In this document: one piece after another, positions 43,387-54,267 of the stretch | Layout of the letters: the number at the start of each line of letters is the position of its first letter | Position numbering within the stretch: the stretch's first letter is position 1 | Source of the DNA: Yponomeuta sedellus | Lineage: Eukaryota > Arthropoda > Insecta > Lepidoptera > Yponomeutidae | DNA: 64,000 bases | Assembly: GCA_934045075.1 (NCBI GenBank) | Contig: OW203726.1 | Location: 9,829,527 to 9,893,526, forward strand | Direction of reading: 5' to 3' | Position numbers and translations under genes: made by a program | Notes under the pieces: model-generated | The model's input: the letters and a program-made list of their open reading frames with translations, nothing else | Told to the model about the DNA's origin: nothing | The model's database searches: none

Positions 43387-43522
43387 GGGCCGGCTTCTGA
43401 ATTGAGAATTTCACTAAGTTAATACTTAAGTTACGTTCTATCACGCTCTTTTCTGAGAAAACTGAAGAGACATCACGACAGTTAAGTACTTGGCGAAATT
43501 CTCAATTCAGAAACTTGGGCCA
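43387..43522. mobile_element. 137-bp MITE, family N, copy 2
   Basis: GGGCCGGCTTCTGAATTGAG on the left; CTCAATTCAGAAACTTGGGC on the right. Length and internal layout match 4174-4310. Confidence 0.7.
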
Positions 43523-44214
43523 TAGACTCATAAATTGACAGACAGCAAAACAGTGTCTCCGACTCTGACAACGAGCTTAAAAACCGCTTAGTTGGTTCGT
43601 CGAGCCTGCCTGAGGAAGTCTTCAACGGAAGTGATTTTAGGTAGGTACCAATCGTTAATCACCGTACCTACCCAAAACCACTTAACCCTTCCCGCTATGA
43701 ACCTCTTGTGACCTACGAATGGATCGTGCGCATTTCGCGAAAAGTAACCGCATTGGATTCTGTTCTAAAGAAAAACTTTCACAAAACTCACAGAGTTTCT
43801 CTTAAACGAATCAATGATAACTGATTACTAATGAAAATTCGCGTTTGAACTTTTAGTTCCGCAAACCCGCTTAGGTTGGAGTTGAAAATGCTTTTGTTAC
43901 CGTTATAGAGTCGCTTTACGACCCTTACAGCACCGACACTGGGTGAATGAGAAAGTATATGGTCCGCCGCCACGCTCATACGTAGCAAAGTAGCAAGAAA
44001 ATTGGCTAACATTACATCTAGATAAGAATATTTTGTTACTTGCCTTAACTCAGTCCCTAAACTCAGTTGGGGATTAGGAACAATTCCCTAATAATAAATT
44101 TATAGGTACTTATTGAAATGATTGTAAAAGAAACGAGATTCTTGCCACAATTATAAATGTATTTGAGTGCCTGATACCTAGTTCAGCACAGTTGCTGGTA
44201 ATGTGGTATAATTA
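43523..44214. other. Unassigned sequence
   Basis: Nothing recognised. Confidence 0.4.
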
Positions 44215-44305
44215 ACTATACTTTATTGCACACGAAACATTTAACAGGACATTACATGAGAAATAACTTATTATTATACAAAGGCGAGCTTATCTTTGTG
44301 GTCGT
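44215..44305 (-). mobile_element. LINE 3' tail, family L-like
   Basis: In reverse ends GTGCAATAAAGTATAGTT, preceded by AAGCTCGCCTTTGTATAATA. Related to 52905-52960. Confidence 0.45.
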
Positions 44306-44763
44306 GGTCACAGGTAGGCAGAACTTTAACACTGACTAACTCGAAGGAAAGATTTCTGTCCTCGAAACGACATCGACCTACATGGGTGTCCTCAGTTACC
44401 TTACGGTCAACTTTTTAAAAGAAAGTAAAGGTCGAGCTTCTGTCGACAGTACACGGTTTTGGCTTTCGCGGCGTCGCTTTGTCGCGCTATGACGATACGT
44501 CTTCATCTGTAACGCGGACCCGCGCAATAAACATTCCTCAAAGACATGTCCCGCACTAAATTACTTTTATTCACATCCAGACCCCTTTAATTTCGTGCCC
44601 CGTGATCTTGTTACTCGTCATTATTCAAGAATAGACCCAGCTTAATTTCGCTCTGCCTTTGGAAATATTTTCTTTGCGTAAATTATTACGTGAGTTCTTT
44701 TTTAATGGCGCAGGCAGGCATTTTAGGGTAAAATTGTATGTAATTTTAACCTATTTTTTGTAG
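44306..44763. other. Unassigned sequence
   Basis: Non-repetitive as far as I can see; no gene. Confidence 0.35.
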
Positions 44764-44818
44764 AAGAAGCCCGAGCAGCTCGCCTTCCGTGGAATGCCGA
44801 GGACTTTAGTTCAAACAG
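44764..44818 (+). CDS. Candidate small internal exon
   Basis: TTTTAACCTATTTTTTGTAG precedes and CAG|GTGAGTTTT follows, an excellent splice pair around 55 GC-rich bases. Two frames are open: KKPEQLAFRGMPRTLVQT and EARAARLPWNAEDFSSN. I do not recognise either. Size and splice context fit a microexon of a long-intron gene on the plus strand, but no partner exon is identified. Confidence 0.3.
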
Positions 44819-45232
44819 GTGAGTTTTAAATTAAAAGCAAATTAAGCGCCTACCTACTGCTCGAGTGCCGAGCAAACGCCTCAATTTAAACACAAATTAC
44901 GGACGTAAAAGCAAGAGAAAAACAGGAAAACATTAACAAAGCCGCACACTGACCACTCCTAAGCGCCATTGGTCCCTAATCGCGTATAATCCGAAGGAAA
45001 GCGCCCGCGGAAGTAACTAACGGCCGTCTCTCACTGGCCGTTATACCGACAATCGTCCGCATTCCACCTTATATTATTATCTTTCTGCTCCACTACGTAA
45101 GGAAATGTGTGCTCGTATACACCCAGCTTACAGCCCATATTGACGGTAAAAAGGTAAAGACTTATTTATTCACTCATCTTAGCACAAGGGTAATATTATA
45201 TTATATGGCCGGCTTATTACCTTCGCATATTT
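44819..45232. other. Unassigned sequence
   Basis: 44880-45060 is GC-richer and non-repetitive; possibly conserved non-coding. Confidence 0.35.
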
Positions 45233-45502
45233 TTAATACCTTAGGAGGTAAAAAAGGTAGGCGAAGCAGCGCGAGACGTCCTTGAAACCCTTTACAAATT
45301 CAGATGCCAGATTTATACGTCGCCGCATATCTGTTTTCAGGTTTTCTAGTGACACTAATAGAAAAAACATATTGTCTTCCTTAGAAAACTTCTCTAAAGT
45401 AACTTCTGCTTCTTGCAGTATCCGCTTTCTATGTTTTGTAGGTTGTACCCTACAAAACATAGAAAGCATATAAAGAAGAAAGAAGAAGATGAAGAAATAC
45501 AT
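45233..45502 (-). CDS. Candidate exon, lysine/leucine-rich, function unknown
   Basis: A minus-strand frame reads KHRKRILQEAEVTLEKFSKE, then DNMFFLLVSLENLKTDMRRR and INLASEFVKGFKDVSRC. The amphipathic, charged pattern looks more protein-like than neighbouring frames. There is a faint likeness to BESS-type C-terminal motifs (F-L-L-S-L...), which I do not trust. Its upstream edge is a perfect 19-bp inverted repeat (45424-45442 with 45449-45467), so the frame's N-terminal part is hairpin sequence. No splice sites assigned. Confidence 0.25.
   Translation of the reverse strand: MYFFIFFFLLYMLSMFCRVQPTKHRKRILQEAEVTLEKFSKEDNMFFLLVSLENLKTDMRRRINLASEFVKGFKDVSRCFAYLFYLLRY
45424..45467. repeat. Perfect 19-bp hairpin
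   Basis: GCTTTCTATGTTTTGTAGG pairs with CCTACAAAACATAGAAAGC around a 6-base loop. Confidence 0.9.
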
Positions 45503-45632
45503 TTATTTATTGAATAAAGAATATTCATAATATGATGTCGGTCACAGAATATTTTTCCCAATGAATGACGAGATTTCATTTCAATCCCAATAGTATGTGT
45601 ATTCTATGTTTCTTATTGATTTTTGACTACGA

Positions 45633-45870
45633 CGGCCTCTGTAGCGCAACGGTAGCGCATCTGCCTACCATGCAAGAGGTTCCGGGTTCGAACACCGGCT
45701 GGGGACAAAAAAAAACTCCGGTTCTTGGATGTTTACATGTTTGTGATGTCGTTGTTTCTGGTTTCCACGACACAGGGTATCCTAGTGTGGGGCCAGAAGC
45801 AATGTATGTGCCTGTCTACGCCATCATAGAGTTTACTTCGGCAGGAGGTTTCATTGTACATATTGACATT
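45633..45870 (+). mobile_element. tRNA-headed SINE
   Basis: GGCCTCTGTAGCGCAACGGT (A box), GGTTCCGGGTTCGAACACCG (B box), then a body with CACGACACAGGGTATCCTAG and GGCAGGAGGTTTCATTGTAC. The head could be called a tRNA by eye, but its anticodon arm does not form a 5-bp stem. Confidence 0.6.
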
Positions 45871-46836
45871 CATTCTTAACTGACATCGTAATTTAACATT
45901 ACATTAGTTTTTTGCCACGTAGTCAATATTCTCTAGAAAAATCTCGCGGTTTTTCGGTCTATATTCAAACTATGGAACGCAGCGTTCGGCGGTTTTTTAC
46001 TCAGAGAGCGCAGCACATGTGCAAAGACATCAGCTAATTTAAAACTTTATACTTTTTTATTCTAATATCCAAATATTTATGAATTACAGCGTGATAATTG
46101 GTGGGGTTAGGATTAGGTTTGGGATACACTACGGGTGGAAACCAAGAGTGGAAAGGTGATAAAATTTTAAAAATGGGTCATTTAGTATGGGTACGTTCCC
46201 TTACCAATCTAGTTCGTTTAATATCTTCATTGTGCTGTAAACCTCCACTCGAGGAAACTCACTTGGCCGGCTTATGTCCATCTCGCTGTTAGTTCTAAGC
46301 TCGTGCACGTTGCTCTCATTGTTTAATCTCACGAAACGCCACGGATTTTGAATCATTCCAACGAGGAGTCTTTTCTTAAAGATATTTTCTTAATGCAAAT
46401 AGTTCTCTCAATGAATGTACTCGTTTTTTAACCGAAACAAGTTGTAATATCTTCTGCAATAATAATGTAACATATTATGGAAATTTCGTGAAACAGTTGT
46501 TATCGAACTCCTCCGAAACGGCTTAACCGATTTTTATTGTGTTTTTTATGTTTTAGTGGTTCTGTGAATATGTTATAGGCTAATAAATACGGGAAAATTA
46601 CGTAGGTGGGGTCTGCTAGTAAAGTATAATATCTTCCGTAATAGCAGAAATATAGTGTAAAGAGGAACTTGCCTCAAGTTTTCCCCTAGTTTTGTAATTT
46701 TAATGTTGCATATTTTGTCTTTCTTAAGAGGAAATATGACTAAGTCTGGACGTAGTAACTCATACGCTTCATTAGATATAGGCGCCTCAACTTTACTGTG
46801 AATGTATTTAAGGTTAGAAACCGCTTTTCTGGCTTC
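45871..46836. other. Mostly unassigned; one short repeat end
   Basis: 46500-46620 resembles a dispersed repeat end (CGAAACGGCTTAACCGATTT ... GGTGGGGTCTGCTAGT). Otherwise nothing recognised. Confidence 0.4.
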
Positions 46837-46847
46837 GAACCTTGTTT

Positions 46848-47272
46848 GCTGTGTGGTGTCGGCCTAGAGAATAGCACCATCCCAATTCTTCCCGCGGGTG
46901 TCGTAAAAGGCGACTAAGGGACACACACCGGGAGGGTGGGCAGCAGCGCCCCCTGCATTACAATTCCACCGATCTGCGATCCCCAACCCGCATGCCCAGC
47001 GTGGGGATTATGGGCATTACCCCCCAATGATGGCACAACCTTGCGCTATGGCGCTCATTAGGGTAGGGCTATGTCCAGCAGTGGACTAATATAGCCTGAA
47101 GAAGAAGAAGGACCACATGTCATCCCGGTCCCTGCGCATCTCAGTTGCTTGTCGATCAGCCGTCGATAGTTTGGACAAGCCAAAATTCATCAATCAAACA
47201 GAGGTCAACTCAGTTGCGGTCGGTCACTAAAAAAGAGGGTCCAGCAGTGGACTAGTATAGCCTGACGACGAC
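46848..47272 (+). mobile_element. Composite CTGTGTGGTGTCGGCC SINE with target duplication
   Basis: Flanked by GAACCTTGTTT on both sides (46837-46847 and 47273-47283). A complete SINE ends in (GAA)n at about 47110. About 120 bases of other sequence follow (GACCACATGTCATCCCGGTC onward), then a second SINE 3' end (CCAGCAGTGGACTAGTATAG) with a (GAC)n tail at 47241-47272. All of it lies inside one target duplication. Confidence 0.75.
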
Positions 47273-47283
47273 GAACCTTGTTT

Positions 47284-48083
47284 CGCGAGGCCTCCTGAAT
47301 ACGGTATAGGTAATAGTCAAATGGCTTTCAAGAACTAATTCGCAACTCTTGAGAATTACAGTTGCCAGGACGCTGAGATACCTAATTGACTTCCATTCCT
47401 AATTAGTTGAAAACTTGAAACTCCACCAGCCACCCCGTTAGATTAACCGTCCGACCGAATTAATCCCCATCGCGTTTTAATTCCACAAGTGGAATAGGAA
47501 ATTCTGAACCCCCGTTGTATTTGTAGACAAAATTAGCACTTCCTTGCCAAGCACCTTTCAGCCCAATCTTAATAAATTCACCCTTTTGTCACCATCATCC
47601 CGATGAAGGGCCCGACTTTCCGGCAATCATGCTGTAATTTTCCTCACAGGCGATGAAAATCTACCTGGAATATCGAGAAAAAATTATGTCCTTAAAGTTA
47701 CCAGCGTTGGATACCGAAAGAGGAACTCATTATGAAAAGGGTTTGACAGGCTGTTAGTTTATAGTTAATTGACTATCGTCCATTTAATGAATGGGAAATT
47801 TGCGTCTAACTTAGATGGGAATCTAATGGGAATAATTTGTTACTGTAATTTCTGTGTACAATAAAGAATTTTCTATCTATCTATATTTAAAGTATAAAAT
47901 AAAATAGTAAAACGAAAAATAAAATTGGTCTAACAACAAAAAAACTTATTAGATTTACTTTTTCATAAAATTCGGAACGCTTTCTTATAAAGGTGTTGCA
48001 GACAAATAAAAAAAATATTTTACGAGTTAAATACTTCATACGTTATATAAGGCATTATTTGCAAGTTGTGACATCAAGAAGCC
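47284..48083. other. Unassigned sequence; LINE tail scrap
   Basis: 47843-47885 has TGTGTACAATAAAGAATTTT and a (CTAT)n tail like family L. 47470-47700 is non-repetitive and moderately GC-rich. Confidence 0.4.
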
Positions 48084-48290
48084 TAGTCGAACCGAGTGAT
48101 TGGAATCAATCACTCGAGTTAAGCAACAACAGGCCCGGTCAGAGGTGCGGGATTTTTTTCCGAGCGGAGCGGGCGGCCACTGTCTTACAATCCTCCACCA
48201 ATCCGGATTGGCCCCCGTGGTTATGGCCTAACCTTCCTGTAACGCAGGAAGAGACCCGTGCAGTGGGGACATACGGGGTTGAAATCGAAA
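48084..48290 (+). mobile_element. 5S-type SINE with internal deletion
   Basis: Intact head (CGAACCGAGTGATTGGAATC, GAGTTAAGCAACAACAGGC), then a jump near 48150-48175 to the 3' body (GGCCACTGTCTTACAATCCT to GGGGACATACGGGGTTG). About 150 bases of the middle are missing. Confidence 0.75.
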
Positions 48291-48619
48291 TCACAGTTTA
48301 AGCCAGTGGCCCGTTTTTGTGACTATGACTATTTTAACATAGTATGAAAAGTACTTGTATTAGAGAAAAAAATATCCATTTATTCGTTGGTTAGTTCGCT
48401 TTATCTTTTAAAATGGCCTCACCCACAATATTTAGAACATTTTTAATTTAAGGTCTTTATTGAGCAGCAACGAATGCATAGGTTTTTATTTATATGAATA
48501 CGGTTTCAGAATACTCTTCGAATAAAGTTTATGACGGTGTTTCCCTCTACGACAGACTATTTAAACTTTACGTTTGAGGATTATTTTTGAGGAATCATTT
48601 GTGTATATCATGGTGCATG
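48291..48619. other. Unassigned sequence
   Basis: Nothing recognised. Confidence 0.45.
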
Positions 48620-48835
48620 TAAACACCATTAGTACCTATATATTTTGTAACTTATGTACACGCACCTACTGACTATATTCTTCATGCAATCCACTCCATC
48701 CAAAGGTTATCTGGAAGACATCACTCTAAGCGATAAAATCGCCACTAGTATAACATTACTTAGATATAAGAAATCATGGTTGTATTCTTTTCTCTAGTTG
48801 TGCTGTAAAGTGTTCTCTATCTATCTATTATAGAG
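48620..48835 (+). mobile_element. LINE 3' end, family L
   Basis: TGCAATCCACTCCATCCAAA, GAAGACATCACTCTAAGCGA, TAAAATCGCCAC, GTGCTGTAAAGTGTTC, then a (TATC)n tail. Confidence 0.65.
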
Positions 48836-49404
48836 GGTATAGAAGCTACATGTTAAAGTCTTTGTTTTTTCCCTCAGATGGTTTGATCGTAACTCAGACT
48901 AGAATTGACCAAAGAAAAGTGGTGCTAAGTATTATATGTGGGCACTCGTGGACCCTCTCACACAAACAAACCGGACAACTGCGATGACGACTCACTCCCT
49001 GAGGGTTCTATCCGGTCAAACGATTACATTACAAGTTTATAAGTTTCTTAACTTGCTCTGAAAACCTATGTAGATACTTACTCCCCTCCAACCCAACTGC
49101 AAAGATAGGTTAGTATTTTTCACATACATCATCTATACAAACAAAAACATAAAAATATTTATTTAAGCCATTTTACACAGAGTTACAAAAGTACGAGTAT
49201 GAGAATGTTACTAATTAATTGGTTTATTATACGAGTACCTATAAAAAGGAAAATGATTACCAGCGACCCCATACTAGACTATAGTCTGTATAGTGGGGGA
49301 CTGGTCAAGTAGTTTGAATATTTTAACATTAGGCGACAGGTTATATACACTTAAAACGAAGTTTGGTAAATGTTAGACTATAATAATTTCCTCGCAAACG
49401 TTGT
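48836..49404. other. Unassigned sequence
   Basis: Nothing recognised. Confidence 0.45.
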
Positions 49405-49650
49405 TGTTCAGAAAGAGAGAGAGATAGTACGGGCTTAATTACCACGCCTACCCACCTCGGATTGGCAATTTCAAGTGATAAGTTATGTAAACACGGCTCA
49501 GACTCAGGTTTCCTCACGATGTTTTCCTTCGCCGGTAGCGAGTATTGCTATTATAACTTCACAGACAGTCATTGGTACATGCCGAGATTCGAACCTAAGA
49601 CCTCCCGAATGAGAAGCCGGCGTTCTACCACTCCCCTACCGCCCAAACAA
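49405..49650 (-). mobile_element. tRNA-headed SINE, near full length
   Basis: In reverse: GGCGGTAGGGGAGTGGTAGA (A box), CATTCGGGAGGTCTTAGGTT, GGTTCGAATCTCGGCATG (B box), TACCAATGACTGTCTGTGAA, GGAAAACATCGTGAGGAAAC, and a (CT)n-rich 3' end. Confidence 0.7.
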
Positions 49651-49754
49651 ATACTATAACACGAATACTGAAAACTGCTGAGGCAGCTGACTCAGCAAAT
49701 GTTCGAGAAAAATTAATAAAACTCAACTAAATATCTGTTCAATTTATGTACTGT

Positions 49755-49860
49755 TTGGCACTACAGCATCCAATGGGCCCTTCACCCATCTAGTGTGGGT
49801 AAAGGTGCCACTGGACGCTGTATTAATCATCTCATTACGTAGATACCGAGGCCAATGTAC
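49755..49860 (+). repeat. Dispersed repeat, copy 1
   Basis: CTACAGCATCCAATGGGCCC, CATCTAGTGTGGGT, ATTAATCATCTCATTACGTA and GATACCGAGGCCAATGTA; the related copy is at 58200-58300. The first half is partly self-complementary (ACAGCATCCA...TGGACGCTGT). Confidence 0.55.
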
Positions 49861-50473
49861 TGTAACTTTTCTTATCTTAACATTTGATGAATTGATCAAA
49901 CTGGGAGGCATACGGACAAATATGAGTTTCTTCTTAAGCAACGAATCTCTAACAAAACACGGTACGAACAAAAGCTGCCTACGCGTTTTCATTATGGCAA
50001 ATTGACATCATTTCTGTTTAACTCTGAACACAAACATCACACTGAAACGAAAGGAGATTGTCGTAAGCACCTACCTACAACGGATCAGCATTTCGAATAC
50101 TCGAGAAAACCTAAAGATACAAAACTACATTTAAGTCGAAACGGTAGAGATACGAGGACTACGGAATAAACCTGCTCGTTATTTATTTACAAAAGACGTT
50201 GTACATTTTTTGCTATGTAACTGCAGTGGGATTTTTCTAGACTGTCTGCCCGCTTAAAGTTTGCGGAAACAGACCTATAAATATTTAAAAATCCTCTGCT
50301 CTCGTCGGGTAAGACGATTTGCCGCGCGTGGGAGCCAAGCCCTATCGGTGCACAACGTACTGGTTGGGTTTACAACGAAATCTATACCGTCTCATATACC
50401 GTCAGTAACAAAATTATTATACTCAAAGCTATTTCTATGTATGTTGTCACTTTGATATACCTATAAAGTTAGG
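49861..50473. other. Unassigned sequence
   Basis: Nothing recognised. Confidence 0.45.
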
Positions 50474-50832
50474 AGCGCTCGTGGCCAGGTCGAACCGAAT
50501 GACTGGAATCAATCACTTGAGTTAAGTAGTAACAGGCGCGGTCAGGTGCAGGATGGGTAACCGTCCCGTGACTACCGCTAGTCGCATTTTTCCGAGTGCT
50601 TCCGTGCTTCGCAAGGCTTTTTAAGCCGTTGGTGCCGGCTGTCATGTAATGGCAGTCTTTAAGCCATGTCAGAGGCCTTATGGGCTTGATAACTTCTGAC
50701 AGTAAGGCCCGCCACTGCCTTACAATCCTCCACCAACCCGGACTTGGCCCCCGTGGTGGAGTGTGGCCTGGCCTTTCTGCGATGCAGGAAGAGACCCGTG
50801 CCCCAGCACTGAGGACATACAAGGGTTGATAT
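50474..50832 (+). mobile_element. 5S-type SINE, full length
   Basis: GCGCTCGTGGCCAGGTCGAA start, 5S-like GTTAAG... and GGATGGGTAACCGTCCCGTG, then the full body to ACATACAAGGGTTGATATGG. The A-box region has mutated (GTTAAGTAGT). Confidence 0.8.
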
Positions 50833-52244
50833 GGAGATTTATTTAGTATACCTTACTTACATGGCCAACTTTTTGTGCTTTAGAGGAAATAGCGATTGCA
50901 AAAGAATGTCGACGCTGGAAAGTCCTAAGTTATTTGATTCAAAAGTTTAAAATATATTAAGCAATTAAGTACTTAGGTAGCTAATTAATTATAATTAATA
51001 ACGTACCTGAGTACTTATTTAGTAATTAGAAAGTAGTTAAGTTAGTAACTTTTACATGAGAACGAGAGCGAACTCAAAAATGTAAACATAAGAAAGTGGT
51101 TCTCGCGACAAATGCAGAGTGGAAAACTACCGGACGTCATTACATGGCCTATAGAAAGAGTACAGTCGACAGCACGAGCTTTACATTCGTTTTATAAATC
51201 ACACGTTTATTAGAGATTTTTCGTGAATAGTTTGTGGCCGTCTGTCTCTTCAGATTTCTCAAAAAAGAATGAGACGAGAGCAAAACGGTCTCGTCAATTG
51301 ATATTCATTATAACCACGCGACAAAAAAATACGCTTTAGAGTAAAAGACTCTCGTTGCTTTAAAAGTAACGCTTGACCTTAACAAGTCTAAACAGAGGTC
51401 GTGAGTCCAATTACCGTTGGAGGTCGCCGTTACCATGTCACACGCCATCCTAGTTAGAGATGAGGACACGGGTTTGTGTTATATGGAAGATTATACCATA
51501 CAACACAACCACTGGTCCCGTTCCTGGTTCTACAGTCAATGCACGCATGTAAAGGTTGACATGCCGTCGACTGTACATAGTTAATGTAACTAACTAACAA
51601 GTTGCATTGAGTCGGCTGGAGTGCTCTTGGCCGGTTGTCGTTCAGCCTCAGCAACTTTTTAATTGGCTAGCCTTACGGATTGAAAAAATAAATTCAAGAG
51701 TCCTGTCGGCTTAATTAAATTACTCTTCAGGGCCCCGAATGACATGGCGTTTTATTTCTCCCGCTGTTTTCTACTCTGTTGTAACGAATCGTAATTAGTA
51801 GCTAAAACTCAACAAGCCGTGCCGGTGACTTCGTTTGCCTACCATTCGCTTAAAAAGTAGTCTTGAACGCGAATCCCGAATTTGGAGTAATTGAGTGCCA
51901 AATTAATTTTGCTGTCAGCTATTTTCGAAAAATATATGCTTAAATATTTTTCGAAAATAGCTGACAGGAAATAAATTTAGCACTCAAACAATAATCAAAC
52001 AATAACGCTAACAATAATTTTATGACTGGAACGTAAAGAGTTGTCTTTATGTTAGGGCGTTATCTCTCGAATCGTTAAGAGGCCGACCCATTTTTTATTA
52101 ATATTCAGATACAAAACTAAAAATTCATACAATAAAATTTTAAAAAATGAAAAATTTAAAAATAAAATAAATAACAATGAAAAACTAAAAAATAATCTCC
52201 AAAGAACAATAATTTTTACTGCTTAAAAAACACGTAAGTACGTA
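50833..52244. other. Unassigned sequence with one strong hairpin
   Basis: 51060-51350 has purine/pyrimidine composition reminiscent of the LTR family (ACGAGAGCGAACTC, GAGCAAAACGGTCTCG) but no firm alignment. A hairpin lies at 51893-51986. No gene. Confidence 0.35.
51893..51986. repeat. Inverted repeat with perfect 24-bp core
   Basis: CTGTCAGCTATTTTCGAAAA then ATAT (51912-51935) is exactly inverted at 51944-51967 with an 8-base loop. The outer GAGTGCCAAATTAATTTT and its imperfect complement extend the stem. Probably a small MITE. Confidence 0.85.
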
Positions 52245-52390
52245 ATACTTATGCTGACACTGATGCCGGTGAGTCGCCTATTAGCTCAGTTGGAAGAGCG
52301 CTGGCACGGATAGCCAGAGGTCACGGGTTCGAATCCCGGCATGGGTGAAATTTTTAGCCACGAAATAGGTTTTAAAAAAATTTATTAAAG
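52245..52390 (+). mobile_element. SINE with Ser-like tRNA head, copy 3
   Basis: CCTATTAGCTCAGTTGGAAG, CTGGCACGGATAGCCAG and TCACGGGTTCGAATCCCGGC, then AGCCACGAAATAGGTTTT. The B arm here is the best preserved, but one base is missing from the D-loop region. Confidence 0.7.
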
Positions 52391-53511
52391 CTAACAGCTC
52401 TAAAGTATCTTGTTTACTTTTTTATTTTATTTAAAAAAGTGTTCACAATTAAACACGTACAATATAATACACTATAATGTCTAAATCATAGCAAGCAGTT
52501 TGATAAAGCATAAGCCTTGACGACGACCGTACACTCGGGCTATTAAACATTAGAGGTTCACATACTATGCATGCATCATTAGAACTCTAATGGCTAGAAC
52601 TTACCTTCATAGTTGCATTTCATTGTGTTACTCTATTTGTTCATGAGACGAGAGATACAATAAGTCTGCTGGTAGACGGTACACCAGATAAATTTGCGAA
52701 AAGGTACCTTTAATGGACATTTTTTAAGACAGGAGTCATATTTTGAATATGTGGTAGTCTCAATGAGATCACAAGGTCCTGGTTTTCAGGATAAGAGGGA
52801 CCACGATTAATACTAGTACATTTTTTTCATATTTATAATCCTGAAAATTCTGACTCGTAACCGGAAAGATTAAATGTACCATGTTACAATGTTTGAATCA
52901 AAGATGAATGAAAATTCTTTATTGCACTAATAATAAATATGAGCAAAGGCGAGCTTAATACTTTACATTCAGCCAGATAAAGCTATCTCAACTTTTTCAA
53001 ATTTTGGAGCATTGCGTTTGATAGTATGCTACAAAATGAAAAAAATGACATAAAACTAAATAAATCAAGTGCCTTTTATAAAACTGTCAAATGACAAAAG
53101 TTGTTAGGCACCATTTTTTGTCAAATCTCTGCCTGACACTAAAAATACTGAAAGCCTACCAATATTATGTTGGATAAAATTACCAACAGTGTCAAATCGC
53201 ATTGCGATTTTCAATAGCATTGGGTCAAACAGAATACCACGCGGCTATTTGTACCGCATAATCGAGTTGAATTACAAAATTAAGTGTTTCCGAGAGCACT
53301 CCAGCTTCCCAGAGAGAACGTTTCACCGTCCCCATTTATATTACTCATAATTATTCAAATGTAGACCGAAACCTGGCTTAAAAAGAAAAGAATACACATC
53401 CGAGACAGGGAACATGTAGAGACACTTTGAAATAACATAAGATTTTTTTTAAATTGCAGACAAGTTGAAATTTTGAATAAAATATTTATTACTTATTTAT
53501 TATTAATGGAC
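52391..53511. other. Mostly unassigned; LINE tail scrap
   Basis: 52905-52960 (minus) has the GTGCAATAAAGAATTTTCAT tail and AAGCTCGCCTTTGCTC, like 44215-44305. Otherwise nothing recognised. Confidence 0.4.
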
Positions 53512-53625
53512 CTCGATCGATATAAATTCTTGTATGTCCTCACTGCTGGAGCACGGGTCTCTTCCTGCATTCTCTATCTGAGAGAAGGCCCTGCAGTGAG
53601 ACGTATAAAGCAATATTCATTGATT
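53512..53625. mobile_element. Chimeric SINE scrap
   Basis: 53512-53568 is the reversed 3' end of the 5S-type SINE (TCTTGTATGTCCTCACTGCT, CGGGTCTCTTCCTGCAT). It switches at about 53569 to the plus-strand 3' end of the tRNA-headed SINE (CTGAGAGAAGGCCCTGCAGT, GAGACGTATAAAGCAA). Confidence 0.6.
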
Positions 53626-53660
53626 TGAAGTGTAAACACTAGTGCGGGCATTATTACATC

Positions 53661-53828
53661 GTTATCGACCCTTGTATGTCCCCACCGTAGGGCACGGGTC
53701 TCTTCCTGCATCGCAGGAAGATTAGGCCTTCCTTACTCCACCAAGGGGGCCAAGTCCGGGTTGGTGGAGGATTGTAAGACAGTGGCGGGCCTTACTGTCA
53801 AATGTTATCAAGCCACCCATAGTGGGCC
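53661..53828 (-). mobile_element. 5S-type SINE, 3' part
   Basis: Reversed 3' body from CCTTGTATGTCCCCACCG to GTTATCAAGCCACCCATA. The head is missing. Confidence 0.7.
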
Positions 53829-53908
53829 CAATCTACATTATTTATTAGGTAAATATAATTATCTTTATTCCAGAGGTTTCGGTAATTGTTAGTTCAAGTT
53901 TAGTAAAA

Positions 53909-54267
53909 GCGCTCGTGGCCTAGTCGAACCGAGTGATTGGAATCAATCACTCGCGTTAAGCAACAACAGGCGCGGTCCGGTGCTGGAAGGGTGACCGTCC
54001 CGTTACTACCGCTAGTGGCATTTACCGAGCGCTTCCGTGCTTCGCAAGGCACGTTAAGTCGTGGGTGCCGGCTGTCATGTAATGGCAGCCGTTAAGCCAT
54101 GTCAGAAGCCTTATGGGCGGCTTGATATCTTCTGACAGTAAGGCCCGCCACTGTCTTACAAACCTCCACCAACCCGGACTTAGCCCCCGTGGTGGAGTAG
54201 GCCTAAACTTCCTGTGAAGCAGGAAGAAACCCGTGCCCCAGCAGTGGGGACATACAGGGTTGCAATC
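53909..54267 (+). mobile_element. 5S-type SINE, full length
   Basis: GCGCTCGTGGCCTAGTCGAA, GTTAAGCAACAACAGGCGCG (exact 5S A-box core), GTGACCGTCCCG, then the full body to ACATACAGGGTTGCAATCGC. Confidence 0.8.

Noticed and set aside
45633..45708. Possible tRNA gene
   Set aside because: A and B boxes are good, but the anticodon stem and acceptor stem do not pair properly, and a SINE body follows.
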